Positions 47,245-57,451 of a stretch of DNA of 64,000 bases are shown here, one piece after another. This stretch comes from Protula sp. h YS-2021. Its lineage: Eukaryota > Annelida > Polychaeta > Sabellida > Serpulidae. The position numbers and the translations under genes are program-made. Below the pieces are notes generated by a model. That model made no database searches. It was not told the origin of the DNA and saw nothing but the letters and a program-made list of their open reading frames with translations. Location of the stretch: positions 39,474,394 through 39,538,393 of the forward strand of contig OX457026.1 of the NCBI GenBank assembly GCA_949752745.1, read 5' to 3'. The first letter of the stretch is position 1. Each line of letters starts with the position of its first letter.

Positions 47245-47660
47245 TCTTGCTGTCGTTCTGTCTGTCCGTCCATCTGGCTGTCCGTAAATTTTTTTGTCCG
47301 GGTGATCTCTCAAAAACTATTTATCGGAGCTTCACAAAACCTTATAGGTATATACAGTGTAGATGTGCAACGGGGAGTTCAATTTATCCTGTGTCAGTCT
47401 GTCTGTCCGTCCGCCGCGCTTAAACTTTTTTCTTGTCCGAGCGATATCTCAAAAAGTATTCATATTCATATCCAATATTGGCTGGAGGCTATTGCTATCA
47501 GTCTGTCCGTCCGTCTGTCTGTCCGTAAACTTTTTTTGTCCCGGGATATCTCAAAAACGATTTATCGGATCTTAACCAAACCTTACAAGAGAAAGTATAT
47601 GTATAGTGTAGATGTGCAAGCGCAGCCTGTCGCTCCATCCGTTGCACCTTGTATATTGTT
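47245..47660 (+). repeat. Three diverged units with GTCTGTCTGTCCGTCCGT
   Basis: Each unit has a TCTGTCTGTCCGTCC run (47258, 47397, 47500), then CTTTTTTTGTCCGGG, then GATATCTCAAAAACGATTTA, then CAAAACCTTA and AGTGTAGATGTGCAA. This is another repeat type I associate with bivalves. The 247-residue frame 46960-47703 crosses it and is not a gene. Confidence 0.7.
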
Positions 47661-48153
47661 TTTGTCCGGGCTGTATTGCAAAAGAGCGACTGGACCACAG
47701 TGATGTAACCGTTATTGGCTGAGGGCTCTGCATCTCCGATGCCTATGTTTTTTAAGTGCTGCCTTTCACTTTGCTGTCTTAGTTATCAAAGGCTGAGCTT
47801 AGCACCATAGCATCATAAGGCTCTCATTTATGTTGCAAATTCTTTTGCGTGAATGGCTTTTGCCAAATAACAAAGTTTGTTGCCACTGGTACTGCGAACT
47901 GATTCTCGCAGGAAAGGATCTGATCAGAACCATTCCGTAACGAAAACCCGTTTTTACATCCCACACATGTTATAAAGCAAAATTCAACTTGACATACATT
48001 GCGTTGCGATGTCATTAACCAAGTGAAATTCCCAAATATCGGACAAATAGTTAATACTTTCATCATAACAAAAACATCCTTTTTTTCTTTAAAAAAAAAA
48101 ACAAAACAATGCCCCTTTGTACAGCAAAATAGCATATTTTACATTTTTCACAC
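47661..48153. other. No recognised feature
   Basis: The minus-strand frame 47824-48135 has no domain. Confidence 0.4.
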
Positions 48154-48288
48154 ATACTCTGTGTCTTATTTCAACATTTGTCATCAAGCTGTACTTTTAT
48201 ACTCTGTGTCTTATTTCAACATTTGTCATCAAGCTGTACTTTTATACTCTGTGTCTTATTTCAACATTTGTCATCAAGCTGTACTTGT
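48154..48288 (+). repeat. Perfect 45-bp repeat, three copies
   Basis: ACTCTGTGTCTTATTTCAAC starts at 48156, 48201 and 48246. As 45 is divisible by three, two frames (47999-48424 and 48117-48314) both carry three identical 15-residue blocks (SVSYFNICHQAVLLY in one of them). Nothing else in these frames looks like a protein family. Confidence 0.97.
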
Positions 48289-48784
48289 TGATTCGAATCC
48301 AGTACACAAGATAATGTTTTTAATATTGAGAGGCTATCTCATAATACGTCATCTTTTTCCCAATCTTCCACCTGTCAAAGATAAGGAATGTACCGCATAC
48401 TTTCGGCATGTGGACAGTTTTTAAGCGTAAAATTGAACATGGATGGCGGTTAGAAATCAACGATTCGAATCTTTGTGGCTTCATATTTGTATTAACTAAA
48501 ATTTCTATATAAATAATTTTTAAATGTCATAAGAGTCTTTGTCTTAGGGGGGGGGGGGGGGGGGGCAACAAGGTGAACCCTCCGAAATGAGAAAAGAGCT
48601 GCAAGGCCATTTAAATCATTTAGCTGGGAAAACCAAAGAAGCTGACAAATAAATCATTTAAGTACCGTCACCTAATTTGCGGTTTAGCAAAATTACCGAT
48701 CTTTGAACAATTTATTACAACTTTTCAGCCAAAAAAGATACATTGGATAACAAATAAATATCCTGTATGAATTTGGTAATAGAG
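48289..48784. other. No recognised feature; poly-G run at 48547-48565
   Basis: A homopolymer of about 19 G interrupts otherwise unremarkable AT-rich sequence directly left of a MITE. Confidence 0.5.
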
Positions 48785-49650
48785 TATGGAATGCCGTTTT
48801 TACATTTAATGCTTATTTTTGATATCAAAGTACAATTAAAGATATCAAGAAATCAATGTAGATCTCAATAATTTATATTTTGCTATCAATAATTGAATTT
48901 TAGATGGCAAAAATTTATTTTTGAGATAAAAAATCAAATTTACAAACTTTAAAAATCTTAAGGGAGACACACATTTACATAAAATTTAACGAATCGTCAA
49001 TTAAGTTTTGGAGATAAAAACTTGAGTTATTGAGATCAATAATAACAGCACAATTTTTTGTCTCAAGAACTGCTTCTTTTTGTACAGTAAAAACTTAAAG
49101 AAGGTTCTGTATACAAGGACCAGTCATTTTTAATTTATAGATGTGTACTTCTGAATTTTAATATTTTAATTTCAAAAATCAATTTTTGAGATAAAAAAAA
49201 TCATTTGCATATTTCAAAATACAAATTAAAAAAGTCTCCTTCTGAAATAGTGATATCTGAAATAAATTCTTGATATCAATAAAGAGAAAATGAATTATTG
49301 AGCTCAGAATTAATATTTTGTCCTCAAATATTTCATTTTTGTTATCAAGAATTGAATTTTTGATCTAAAAAAATCAATTTTAGATATCATTAAATCCTTT
49401 TTGATATCAATAAATATTTCTTGATATCTGTATATATCTATTGATATCAAAAATTATTTTTTGAAATCGAGAATACATTTAGAGATATCAAAAATACAAT
49501 TACAGAGAGCAAAAATTAATTCTTGATATCAAAATGTGGATTTTTTGAGATCAAACTTTAAGTCTGGATATCAAAAAATCAATTTTTGAGATCAAAAATG
49601 AATTCTTGATGTCAGTAATTTCCTAATAAATGTGAAAATGACATTCCATA
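48785..49650 (+). mobile_element. GATATC-type AT-rich MITE, copy D, full length
   Basis: Left end TATGGAATGCCGTTTTTACA and right end ATGTGAAAATGACATTCCATA form an imperfect inverted repeat of about 25 bp. The 6-bp sequence ATAGAG flanks the element directly on both sides (48779-48784 and 49651-49656), a likely target duplication. The body contains GATATCAA phrases throughout, plus GGAGACACACATTTACATAA and AAGGACCAGTCATT. No transposase; the family of the mobilising enzyme is unknown. Confidence 0.88.
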
Positions 49651-49808
49651 ATAGAGCAAATCAGTTTCACAATGAGTTAAAAAAAAACAATTCCCTTCGT
49701 AGGACAATTCCACCCGAGGACTATTCCCCCCCCCCCCCTTAATTTTTTAATATTTTATTTTACTTTGAATGCCAAAGTCTTTATTTTTAAAATACCTTAA
49801 AATCAAAA

Positions 49809-50081
49809 ATGCAATATTTTTCTGTCTGGAACGAAAGTTTTTTCTGCCATTCAAAACCTGATGTTGTGGGCAATTCCACGCAAATAGTCAACAGTATGTC
49901 GGTTTCCGAAGTCGCGGACTGTTTGACGAATGCCCTGCGCAGAGTCGGCGTACCAGCGAATTGGTGGCTCGGGCAAGCGGCCACCCATAATTTGACCAGA
50001 TGCACCGCGAACATTACGGTGGATTCGACCGATTTAACATGTAAAAAACCGTTTTTGCTGGCACTAAGGTGGCCAACTTAA
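49809..50081 (+). CDS. Unrecognised 90-residue frame, doubtful
   Basis: It has near-normal composition (VSEVADCLTNALRRVGVPAN, then WWLGQAATHNL) and higher GC than its surroundings at 49860-50040. The start is arbitrary, there is no promoter or splice signal, and I recognise no family. It sits inside the possible foldback 49690-50420, so it may be a captured fragment of another gene. Confidence 0.25.
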   Translation: MQYFSVWNESFFCHSKPDVVGNSTQIVNSMSVSEVADCLTNALRRVGVPANWWLGQAATHNLTRCTANITVDSTDLTCKKPFLLALRWPT

Positions 50082-50180
50082 AATTCATTGGTTTGGACAA
50101 GGCATGTAAATTGCAATTGGGACAATGTTGAAAGGACAATGACACGGTCTCCAATTAGAAGATAAAAGGGCAATAATTTG

Positions 50181-50190
50181 TAAAAAAAAA

Positions 50191-50261
<71 letters not shown>

Positions 50262-50275
50262 GAGAGAGAGAGAAA
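50181..50275. repeat. Poly-A followed by (AG)n microsatellite
   Basis: About 18 A then about 75 bp of AG repeats with single G interruptions. Confidence 0.97.
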
Positions 50276-50437
50276 TACAAGAAAAGAAAAACGAAAAATA
50301 AAAATTAATTGGGGGGGAGGGAATAGTCCTCGGGGGGAATTGTTCGGAGGGGGGAATTGTCGGGGGGGGGATTGACTGGGGGGGAATTGTCTGGGGGGGA
50401 ATTGTCCTGTTCCCGTCAAACTGATAGTTACTGATAA

Positions 50438-50955
50438 TTAACACTTGACAAGCCTTTGGCTTGCAAGGGTTATATGAATTTGTGCGAGCAAAATTCGTCC
50501 TTTTTTTTCTTCTTGACAGTTTTTCCGATTTTTTGTGTCTTCTTCTTCTCTGACACTTTGGGCCCTACGATCATGAAACTTGAGACTTATGAAGAGCTTG
50601 ATCTGAAGATGTGCATGTCACTTTTTATTTTCGTCTTTGATTTCGTTTTCTTTGTTAAAACGCCATGTGAAAAGAGTGTAGTTTTGCAAGTAAATGCGTA
50701 GCATTTAACCCACATCACACACAGTTGCACAGTGAGCTTTGTGTGAGCTCTCACTGCGTAAATAGCTAACACGGAGTATGCTGATCAGTCAATAAAACCT
50801 TAAGTCAACAGAAACCAAACACTACTCGGCTTATAAGACGTATTCAAGCTGTGTTGTTTGCAATATATTATTCAAGAGATAACCCATTGAAGGAAGTATT
50901 TTTGCGTTTTAATTTTTGTTAAGTGTTTAACATTTCGCTAGCGGAATGAGCTTCT
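50438..50955 (+). repeat. Dispersed repeat, CACTTGACAAGCC family, copy 2
   Basis: It starts TTAACACTTGACAAGCCTTT with the hairpin AAGCCTTTGGCTT, contains GGGCCCTACGATCATGAAAC and GAGCTCTCACTGCGTAAAT, and ends GTTAAGTGTTTAACATTTCG then CTAGCGGAATGAG. Near the two ends AACACTTGACA and TGTTAAGTGTT form a short inverted repeat. It shares the frame FFFSDTLGP with 16241-16729 and 52821-53327. Confidence 0.85.
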
Positions 50956-51259
50956 CGTTACTGCAAATGACATTTTTTGTTGTTGCTGATACAATAATCA
51001 TGTACCGGGAAAAATTTTGTTCTGACAACCATAAATATACATGTATCCCATTTGTCATAGCAAGGAATCAGTTTTATTTAAATTATCGGTCACTCCTTTT
51101 TCTTTTTTTAAATAGTTTTTCAATTTGCAGTTTAGATTTAAGAAATATTAAGAATTCAGTAGAAACATTTCCCGATTTTCACAATGGCATTTATGTATGA
51201 ATACGCGTGCCTGTAATAACACATAGGCAATAGCGAACTGAAGGTCTTTTTCAACACAA

Positions 51260-52450
51260 TCTCTTTTTACTAATCCAAGCATCTTTTTCCTTGTGTCAAA
51301 GGCAAATTCATTAAATTAAAATTATTTTTAATAACATTTTTCAGTAGAGTCCAAAATAATTTTGATTTTGCGCAATGTATGAACATATGAATGATATCAG
51401 TTTTTATTTTGCAGTTGTTACACATCGGATTAACTGAGCTGTCAAATTTGGAAACAATATATAATTTGACTCATAACTTTTCTGGATGAGTTTTAATGAA
51501 TATCTGATTATAGTCTTCCATGTTTAACTGTATTATGTCAATATGTCACCGTTCCACACAGTACGGAACTACGTATTGTTCTCGTATAAAGCTGCGATAT
51601 ATATTTTTAGAATTCATTTTAAGCACTGGTGATTCATAAAATGTTTTCAGAGTGACGGTGTTGTTTCTACACTTTTCATATGCATTTTGGGCATTTAAGT
51701 GAATTGCTTGCTTCCAGACTTTATGGATTGCAGCTATTGTTTTGCACAATAATATATCTGTTATACCAAATATGTCAGTATAAAACATTTCTTGATAAAA
51801 TCTAGGTATTCCTATGTGAAGTCTTTTGGGGTCCATTGTTAGAGAAAGTATATTATCAAGGTCCATATTGGGAAGATATTCGCACAAGAAGGCAAAGCTT
51901 AACGAATTTCTATTCTATAACATTCTTTTAATCCACATGATCTTTTCTGTCGTAACCCCCCCCCCCCCCTGTGCGTACTCTTCTGTTATTACAAGACACG
52001 CCGGGGCTTACCTTTATATATAAAATTCATAGTAGATTTCTGGATTTCATTTCCAAATATTCAGGAATCGACATATTAATATTTGCTACGTTTAATATTC
52101 TTGGGATATCTAGACTTTTTATTATTGCTATTTTTCCAGTCAGTGTTTAATTGAATTTTGTCCAATTCCTTAACACCTTTTGAAGCAGTTTGTCCTTTAA
52201 GTTAGTTTCAACCATAAGATCTACAGCATTAAAGTATCTTGCCTGTGTGATAACACGTCGACTTCTACCAATTTTAACCTAAAAGGCTTCCACTTTGAAT
52301 ATTTGATTTTGATGTTTTCCTTTCTTCTGACTTATCTACGTTGATCTTTAGTCCAGAGACTAAATAAAAAAGCGTGACCACATTTAGCGCATTTCTGAGA
52401 GATAAAATATTCTCCAATAGTCGAGTCGTATCATTCGCCAGGAGATTTTA
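51260..52450 (-). pseudogene. L1-like LINE, 3' two-thirds of ORF2, decayed
   Basis: On the minus strand the blocks follow the canonical order. First LLANDTTRLLENILSLRNAL (52446-52385), where the usual YADDT catalytic box has become LAND, then LVSGLKINVDKSE. Next LTGKIAIIKSLDIPRILNV (about 52145-52090). Then the open frame 51887-51546 with IPRFYQEMFYTDIF and VLKMNSKNIYRSFIREQ, the post-RT region. Finally NPMCNNCKIKTDIIHMFIHC (about 51430-51370), the Cys-Cys-His-Cys cluster at the end of L1-type ORF2. Several frameshifts and stops make it non-functional, and the catalytic change suggests old decay. The clade is inferred from the block order. Confidence 0.88.
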
Positions 52451-52599
52451 GATTAAAAGTTATTAATTGTTATTCATTTTATAGTTTTATATTATATTTT
52501 ATAGCTTTAGAAAATTATTTCCGGTCAGTGAATTTATCCATTGTTAATTGCTTTTGAAGGTTTTGAGGTAGGTCTGGAAATGGGCTGTATTCAACGTTA
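52451..52599. other. Short AT-rich spacer
   Basis: No feature between the LINE remnant and the partial MITE. Confidence 0.4.
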
Positions 52600-52792
52600 T
52601 TTCCGTTCCATTTGCAACCTTTACGCAACATGGATTAAATATCAGACTATAGACGCCTATTCAATGTTGGAAGGTGGACGTTGTTTCAACTTCCATCAAC
52701 AAACAAAAGCAGAAATGTCGTTGATCGAATCCCGGGTGCGACATCTATCCAACGTTGATGCAACGTCGCAGTGTTTACTGAGAACATTTTTA
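52600..52792 (+). mobile_element. Partial ACGTCG-type MITE, copy 2
   Basis: TTCCATTTGCAACCTTTACG, then CGACATCTATCCAACGTTG and the right end CAGTGTTTACTGAGAAC run parallel to 14345-14520, with more divergence. The plus-strand frame 52541-52831 is accidental. Confidence 0.55.
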
Positions 52793-52820
52793 AAGCAATT
52801 TTGTTGTTGTTTGCGATTAT

Positions 52821-53327
52821 TTAACACTTGACAAGCCTTTGGCTTGCAAGGGTTATATGAATTTGTGCGAGCAGCCGTTCTTCCTTTTTTTCTTCTTGGC
52901 AGTTTTTCCGATTTTTTTGTGTCTTCTTCTTCTCTGACACTATGGGCCCTAGGACCATGAAATTTGGGACTTATGAAGAGCTTGATCTGAACGTGTGCAA
53001 GTCACTTTTTATTTTCTTCTTCGATTTCGTTTTGTGAAAAGAGTGTACTTTTGCAAGTAAATGCAGTGCATTGAACGTGCATCACAGAACACAGTTGCTG
53101 AGCTTTGTGCGAGCTCTCACTGCGTAAAGAGATAACACCGCGTATGCCTGCTCAGTCTATAAAACCTTAAGCCAAAAAAAAAAACCAAACACTACTCGGG
53201 TTATAAGACGTATTCAAGCTGTATTGTTCGCAATACATAATTCAAGAAATAACCCAATGAAGGAAGTATTTTTGCGTTTTAATTTTGTCAAGTGTTTAAC
53301 ATTTCGCTAGCGAAATAAGGTTCTAGT
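52821..53327 (+). repeat. Dispersed repeat, CACTTGACAAGCC family, copy 3
   Basis: It starts TTAACACTTGACAAGCCTTT and ends TTGTCAAGTGTTTAACATTT, CGCTAGCGAAATAAGG, TTCTAG. AACACTTGACAA at the start and TTGTCAAGTGTT near the end are exact inverted repeats of 12 bp. A 20-bp deletion near 53035 removes part of the shared frame. Same orientation as copy 2, 2.4 kb away. Confidence 0.85.
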
Positions 53328-53790
53328 TCCTGTACTGAATCAGTGCAGCTTTACCTTTGCTACTGCATATAATATAAAATATAAAATATACATCTTCCAT
53401 TAAACGGCAGGCTGTAAAGGTCGTAATGGAATAGGATCCAAAACCTCGGACATAGATCTCTTTTGTTCAAGGTACATTTGGCCAATAATCGAAGGCATTA
53501 ATGATATATATATATATAGTAAATCTGTGTAATCAGTAATTTCACGTAATTCCTAAAACTTTTAGGAATTACGTGAAATTACTGTCGCGGCCAGGAATTA
53601 CGCGAAATTCCTAAAATCTGCCGGAATTTCATGTAATAACTGAAACAGGAGGTCAGTAATTACACGAAATTACTAAACCGTGAATTAAACGAAAACAATG
53701 TGTTAACGTTTTATTTATTAAACCTCAAGAATTATATCAACACTGCAGTGGTCAAATACATCGCCTCTACCATGGTTTCAAATGCAGAAT

Positions 53791-53880
53791 GCATGTCTTT
53801 ACTCAAATCAACTACAGAATGCATGTCTTCACTCAAATCGAATATAAAATACATGTCTTCACTCAAATCAAAACAAACGT
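53791..53880 (+). repeat. 30-bp repeat, three copies
   Basis: GCATGTCTTCACTCAAATC starts at 53791, 53821 and 53851 with few substitutions. Lies inside the element 53519-55389. Confidence 0.9.
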
Positions 53881-54479
53881 ATCATGGTCAAATAGAGTTC
53901 TAACAATGTTTCAAATACAGAAACACATGTCTTTAGTGAAAGCAAATGCTGATATGAGGTCAGTTATTTATTTTTGCATGCCAAACTGCTGTGATATCTG
54001 CTATTACCTTTTGGTTCTGATAGGTAAAATACCGTGGATAATCCCCTTTCAAGTTTTAAATCACAATACTTGCAATAATTCACAGGAAGCTCCAGTATTA
54101 ATCTTAATTCATAAAGGCGAGTAATCTTAACTTTGTAACATTTGCAATTCGAGATGAAAGCAAAGGTCTCAATATGCAATTCCATCTCCGGCAAATGACA
54201 CCAAATCTCACCTCAGGTGAGTGAGTGCACAAATTGCAATTCAAGATACAAGCATGTCCACGGACATGACCCAGCCGAGTCACGAAACAAGGAAAGAGAG
54301 AAAAACTCTGAAACGAATACTGTTAGGCCAAAAAATGATGTACGAAAAATGCAAAAAAATGCAAAATGAAAAAAAAAAAAAAAAAAAGTCCAAGGGGAGA
54401 AGCACCTAAGAAACTTTCCATTAAAAGTTTATAACTGTATTTGAAAAAGACTACCATTTATTCCAGTTTTTGCCAAATT

Positions 54480-54760
54480 TCAAAGTTCCGCCATTTCGGC
54501 AGTTTTTGGCGAACCGCGAAAAAATAATAGCCTGGTAGGCGAACCCCTGGGGAACATCCCTGCGTAACATCTAAGCGATTGGTGTAAAACTGGAGGAGTA
54601 GCATTTTAAAAATGGGTCAAAACGGGTACAAAAAGTGCCGTCATTTTGTCAGTTTTTCGTCAATCGTCAAAAAAAGTAAAAGCCAGGTGGCGGACCACCT
54701 AGGGAACATTCCTGCGTCAATTAGTTTCCTATTGGTGAATAGCAATTTGCCGAGGTGCAA
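54480..54760 (+). repeat. Two degenerate units of about 165 bp
   Basis: CCGCCATTTCGGCAGTTTTT, then AGCCTGGTAGGCGAACCCCT, GGGGAACATCCCTGCGTAA at 54487-54570 is followed by CCGTCATTTTGTCAGTTTTT, AGCCAGGTGGCGGACCACCT, GGGAACATTCCTGCGTCAA at 54640-54720. Part of the interior of 53519-55389. Confidence 0.65.
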
Positions 54761-55390
54761 TACATTCAATAAAATAATTTTATTTATTGTGTCTTTGTAA
54801 GCCAAGAACCCAAGAAAAAATAGTATATGGAGGGGGCAAGCGACCACCCCTCCACTTTGAAAGGGGGAGCAGTCGACCGGGTTGCAAAAAAAGGGGGCAG
54901 ATGACAGGGGGGCAGTTGACCGGGATTCGGCTAACCCAGTCCGATAAAGTCGGCTGGGTTAAAAAAAGGGACTCACGAGTGATCTTAGCTTTGTAACATT
55001 TGCAATTCGAGATGAAAGTAAAAGACTCAATATGTAATTCCAACTCCGGCAAATGACACCAAATGTCACCTCAGGTAAGTGAGTTCACGAATTGCAATTC
55101 AAGATAAAAAAAGGACTCACCATGGTCGAAATAATCTATGACAAGCAAAGTTCATGTGAGCGTGTTCCGCCATTTTTGCCATCGTTTAACTTTGTTCGAC
55201 TTTCATTACGCATATTTACTAACTGTTGTTTAGGAAATTTGTGAAATAAAACACCCTTGAAAACAGTAAATACACGAAATTCCTGAAGATTTTAGGAATT
55301 TCGCGTAATTCCTGGCCCCGACAGTAATTTCACGTAATTCCTAAAACTTTTAGTAATTACGTGAATTTACTGATTACACACATTTACTGT

Positions 55391-55394
<4 letters not shown>

Positions 55395-55481
<87 letters not shown>
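55395..55481. repeat. (TA)n microsatellite, about 43 units
   Basis: Uninterrupted alternation of T and A, adjoining the right arm of the element at 53519-55389. Confidence 0.98.
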
Positions 55482-55483
<2 letters not shown>

Positions 55484-56169
55484 TAATTCTTTTCAGGCTT
55501 TTAAAATAGAACAATATAAAATATAACAACACATAGATTATTTATATTACATAATCCGTATTTTAATTTATTTAATTTTTTTAAGCTATCTGGAATCGAA
55601 AAGCGAGTGCTCACAGCCAAAAAAGCATAACTGTACAAAAAGCATTTATACAGTTATATATACATCTCAGAGGTATTATTTCAATATTTCAGAGGTTCAG
55701 TTATATTAAATATAATTCTTATTATTTGATCACAGATCTCTAATTGAACATTGTTAGATATCTTCGAGTTATCTATCTAGGAAGCATTCTGACACGCATC
55801 CAACATCGATTTGAGGCCTCGACGGCGTCCAAACTAAATCGAAAATTATATTCTAGTAATTTAGTTGTTATTCGTCGCAAGCAACAGATGTCTTTGATAC
55901 AACATTGAATTGGACAAGCAACAGTAGTGTAGGAAGGGGAACTGGACGCTGTTGGTATAAATGATAGAAAAAACCAGCCGTAATGCACACATGTATGTCG
56001 TCATAATGTACGCGCGCTCAGAAAACTACAGTTTCCATAACAGAATGTCGTTATAGAGCAAGACGTTCTGAAAGAGGCATTTACGCGGTTTTTTGCTCTT
56101 ACACGCTTAACATTGTAAATGAAGACTGCCTTATATACCAGATAATTGGTCTAAACCCAGGCTATATAG
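55482..56169. other. No recognised feature
   Basis: AT-rich flank of the nested transposons. The minus-strand frame 55773-55988 has no domain. Confidence 0.4.
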
Positions 56170-56455
56170 TACCGTATATCCTGGAAGTAGGGGAAAAGGA
56201 CAGTTCCAGCACAGCCCCCCCCCCCTAGCCGGCAGTCGGAACAGACCCCACTCCCCCCCTAGCCGGCAGTCGGGACAGACCCTCCCCCATAGTCGACAGT
56301 TGAGACAGACCCCCCTAGTCGGCAGTTGGGGCAGACCCCCCCCCCCCTCCCCCAGGCGAGCAACGTTCTTTCAAGTCAGCAACATTCTGTTAAGCCAGCA
56401 ACAATCTGTCAAGTCAGCATAAGTTACACACCACAATTTGATCACATCAGAGTGG

Positions 56456-56463
56456 TATATAAG
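56456..56463 (+). promoter_or_regulatory. TATA box in the left arm
   Basis: TATATAAG lies about 38 bp before the splice donor at 56501. The identical block stands in mirror image in the right arm near 58700-58710, so each inverted repeat carries its own inward-facing promoter. Confidence 0.6.
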
Positions 56464-56500
56464 GGATGAGCTCAATCCAACAACAGTGACAGTCATATCG

Positions 56501-57149
56501 GTAAGTGGAACTCATTGAAACTTTGTAAACAAAAAGTGAAAAAAAACTGGAATAACTTTCGTTATACTTGACCGATTTAGATGGAAATTTCACTGTTTGA
56601 TTCAGTTTTATGTAAACTTTGTTATAAAGTATCATGGGCTAGTTGCGCAGCTGGCTGTATGCACATTTGTAGCATGCCGCCATTTTAACTTAAAACTGGG
56701 ATCACTTTTGTTATACTTGACCGATTTACCTGGAAATTTCGCTGTTTGATTCCGTTTTATATCTAGTTTTAACATAGTCATGGGCTAGTTACGCAGGTGG
56801 CTGTATGCATTTTTGTAGCATGCCGCCATTTTAACTTAAAACTGGGATAACTTTTGTTATACTTGACCGATTTACATGAAAATTTCACCATTTGATTCAG
56901 TTATTTCCTGTGTTATTTTCTGTGATGAATACCATTTGGCGGATGAATCTCATTTGCCTTCACCGTTAGATGTCTCTGCTGTGCAGCTGTACAACTCTAC
57001 AACTATAGGTGATGATACATTCTGCTAAGTCAGCAATTTTAACAATTTTTCGAAAAAAAAGTTACACACCATATTTTGATTACATGTAAGTAGCATAAAA
57101 GCATGAGTGTAACATGCATTTCAAACAGTGATAAATTCTGCTATTTCAG
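56501..57149 (+). other. Predicted intron in the left arm
   Basis: The leader CAGTGACAGTCATATCG is followed by the donor GTAAGTGG at 56501. The acceptor is TGCTATTTCAG ending at 57149, 27 bases before the ATG at 57176. The mirror intron on the right arm runs from 58665 down to 57925 (GTAAGTGG ... CTCATTTCAG). The right one is about 90 bp longer. Inferred from splice motifs only. Confidence 0.5.
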
Positions 57150-57175
57150 TTCTAGCAACAACAACAACAACAACA

Positions 57176-57451
57176 ATGGCTGCAGTCTACTGTCATGAGT
57201 GTGATATAACATTTCTATCTCTGGAAGTGTTCGTAGCACATACATGCAAACCAGCGTTCATCAAACTTGGTAAACAATTCTTTATAGGCTTCTGGCAAGT
57301 CCTTCTCAATATCCACTGGATTGTATGCTGTATATGTCGGACTGCTGATGAAGGCATTATCCACTTGTTCTACCATAACGCCTTCTGCATTCGCCGTCAG
57401 TTTCTTGAAGCGCGCATGCACCACAATATACCATTTCATGCCACGGTTTAA
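57176..57451 (+). CDS. Left-arm copy of the zinc-finger start, fused to antisense core
   Basis: Residues 1-27 repeat the first zinc finger of the minus-strand gene almost exactly (MAAVYCHECDITFLSLEVFV, then AHTCKPA). At 57255 the arm ends and the frame runs into the antisense of the single-copy core for 64 more residues without a domain. The ATG follows a (CAA)n stretch and a predicted splice acceptor. If transcribed from the left promoter it would give a one-finger peptide of 91 residues; whether this is made or useful is unknown. Probably a consequence of the inverted arrangement. Confidence 0.4.
   Translation: MAAVYCHECDITFLSLEVFVAHTCKPAFIKLGKQFFIGFWQVLLNIHWIVCCICRTADEGIIHLFYHNAFCIRRQFLEARMHHNIPFHATV

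Larger units (their letters stand above)
49690..50420. mobile_element. Possible foldback with GGGGGGAATTGTC ends
   Basis: The left side (49700-49740) reads GGACAATTCCACCCGAGGAC then TATTCCCCCCC. Its reverse complement, GGGAATAGTCCTCGGGGGGA then ATTGTT, lies at about 50317-50345 and is followed by three more GGGGGGAATTGTC units to 50410. The space between holds the small frame 49809-50081, the poly-A/GA tract and AT-rich sequence. No transposase or target duplication is visible. Confidence 0.45.
53519..55389. mobile_element. Element with 125-bp inverted repeats, (TA)n at both outer ends
   Basis: The left arm (53519-53642) reads AGTAAATCTGTGTAATCAGT, then the hairpin CACGTAATTCCTAAAA / TTTTAGGAATTACGTG, then GGCCAGGAATTACGCGAAAT. 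The right arm (55264-55389) is its close inverted copy. Inside lie a 30-bp triplicate (53791-53880), a 125-bp direct repeat (54122-54245 and 54984-55107, sharing AACATTTGCAATTCGAGATG), and G-rich phrases at 54830-54930. No transposase. Outside are short (53504-53518) and long (55395-55481) TA runs, consistent with insertion into a TA repeat. Confidence 0.82.

Noticed and set aside
46960..47703. A 247-residue open frame, one of the longest in the window
   Set aside because: It consists of an (ATT)n tract followed by the GTCTGTCTGTCCGTCC repeat in one frame, with no domain.
53511..53600. Hairpin CACGTAATTCCTAAAA/TTTTAGGAATTACGTG as a microRNA precursor
   Set aside because: It is part of the inverted arm of a MITE-like element and recurs in the other arm; no evidence for a discrete RNA gene.
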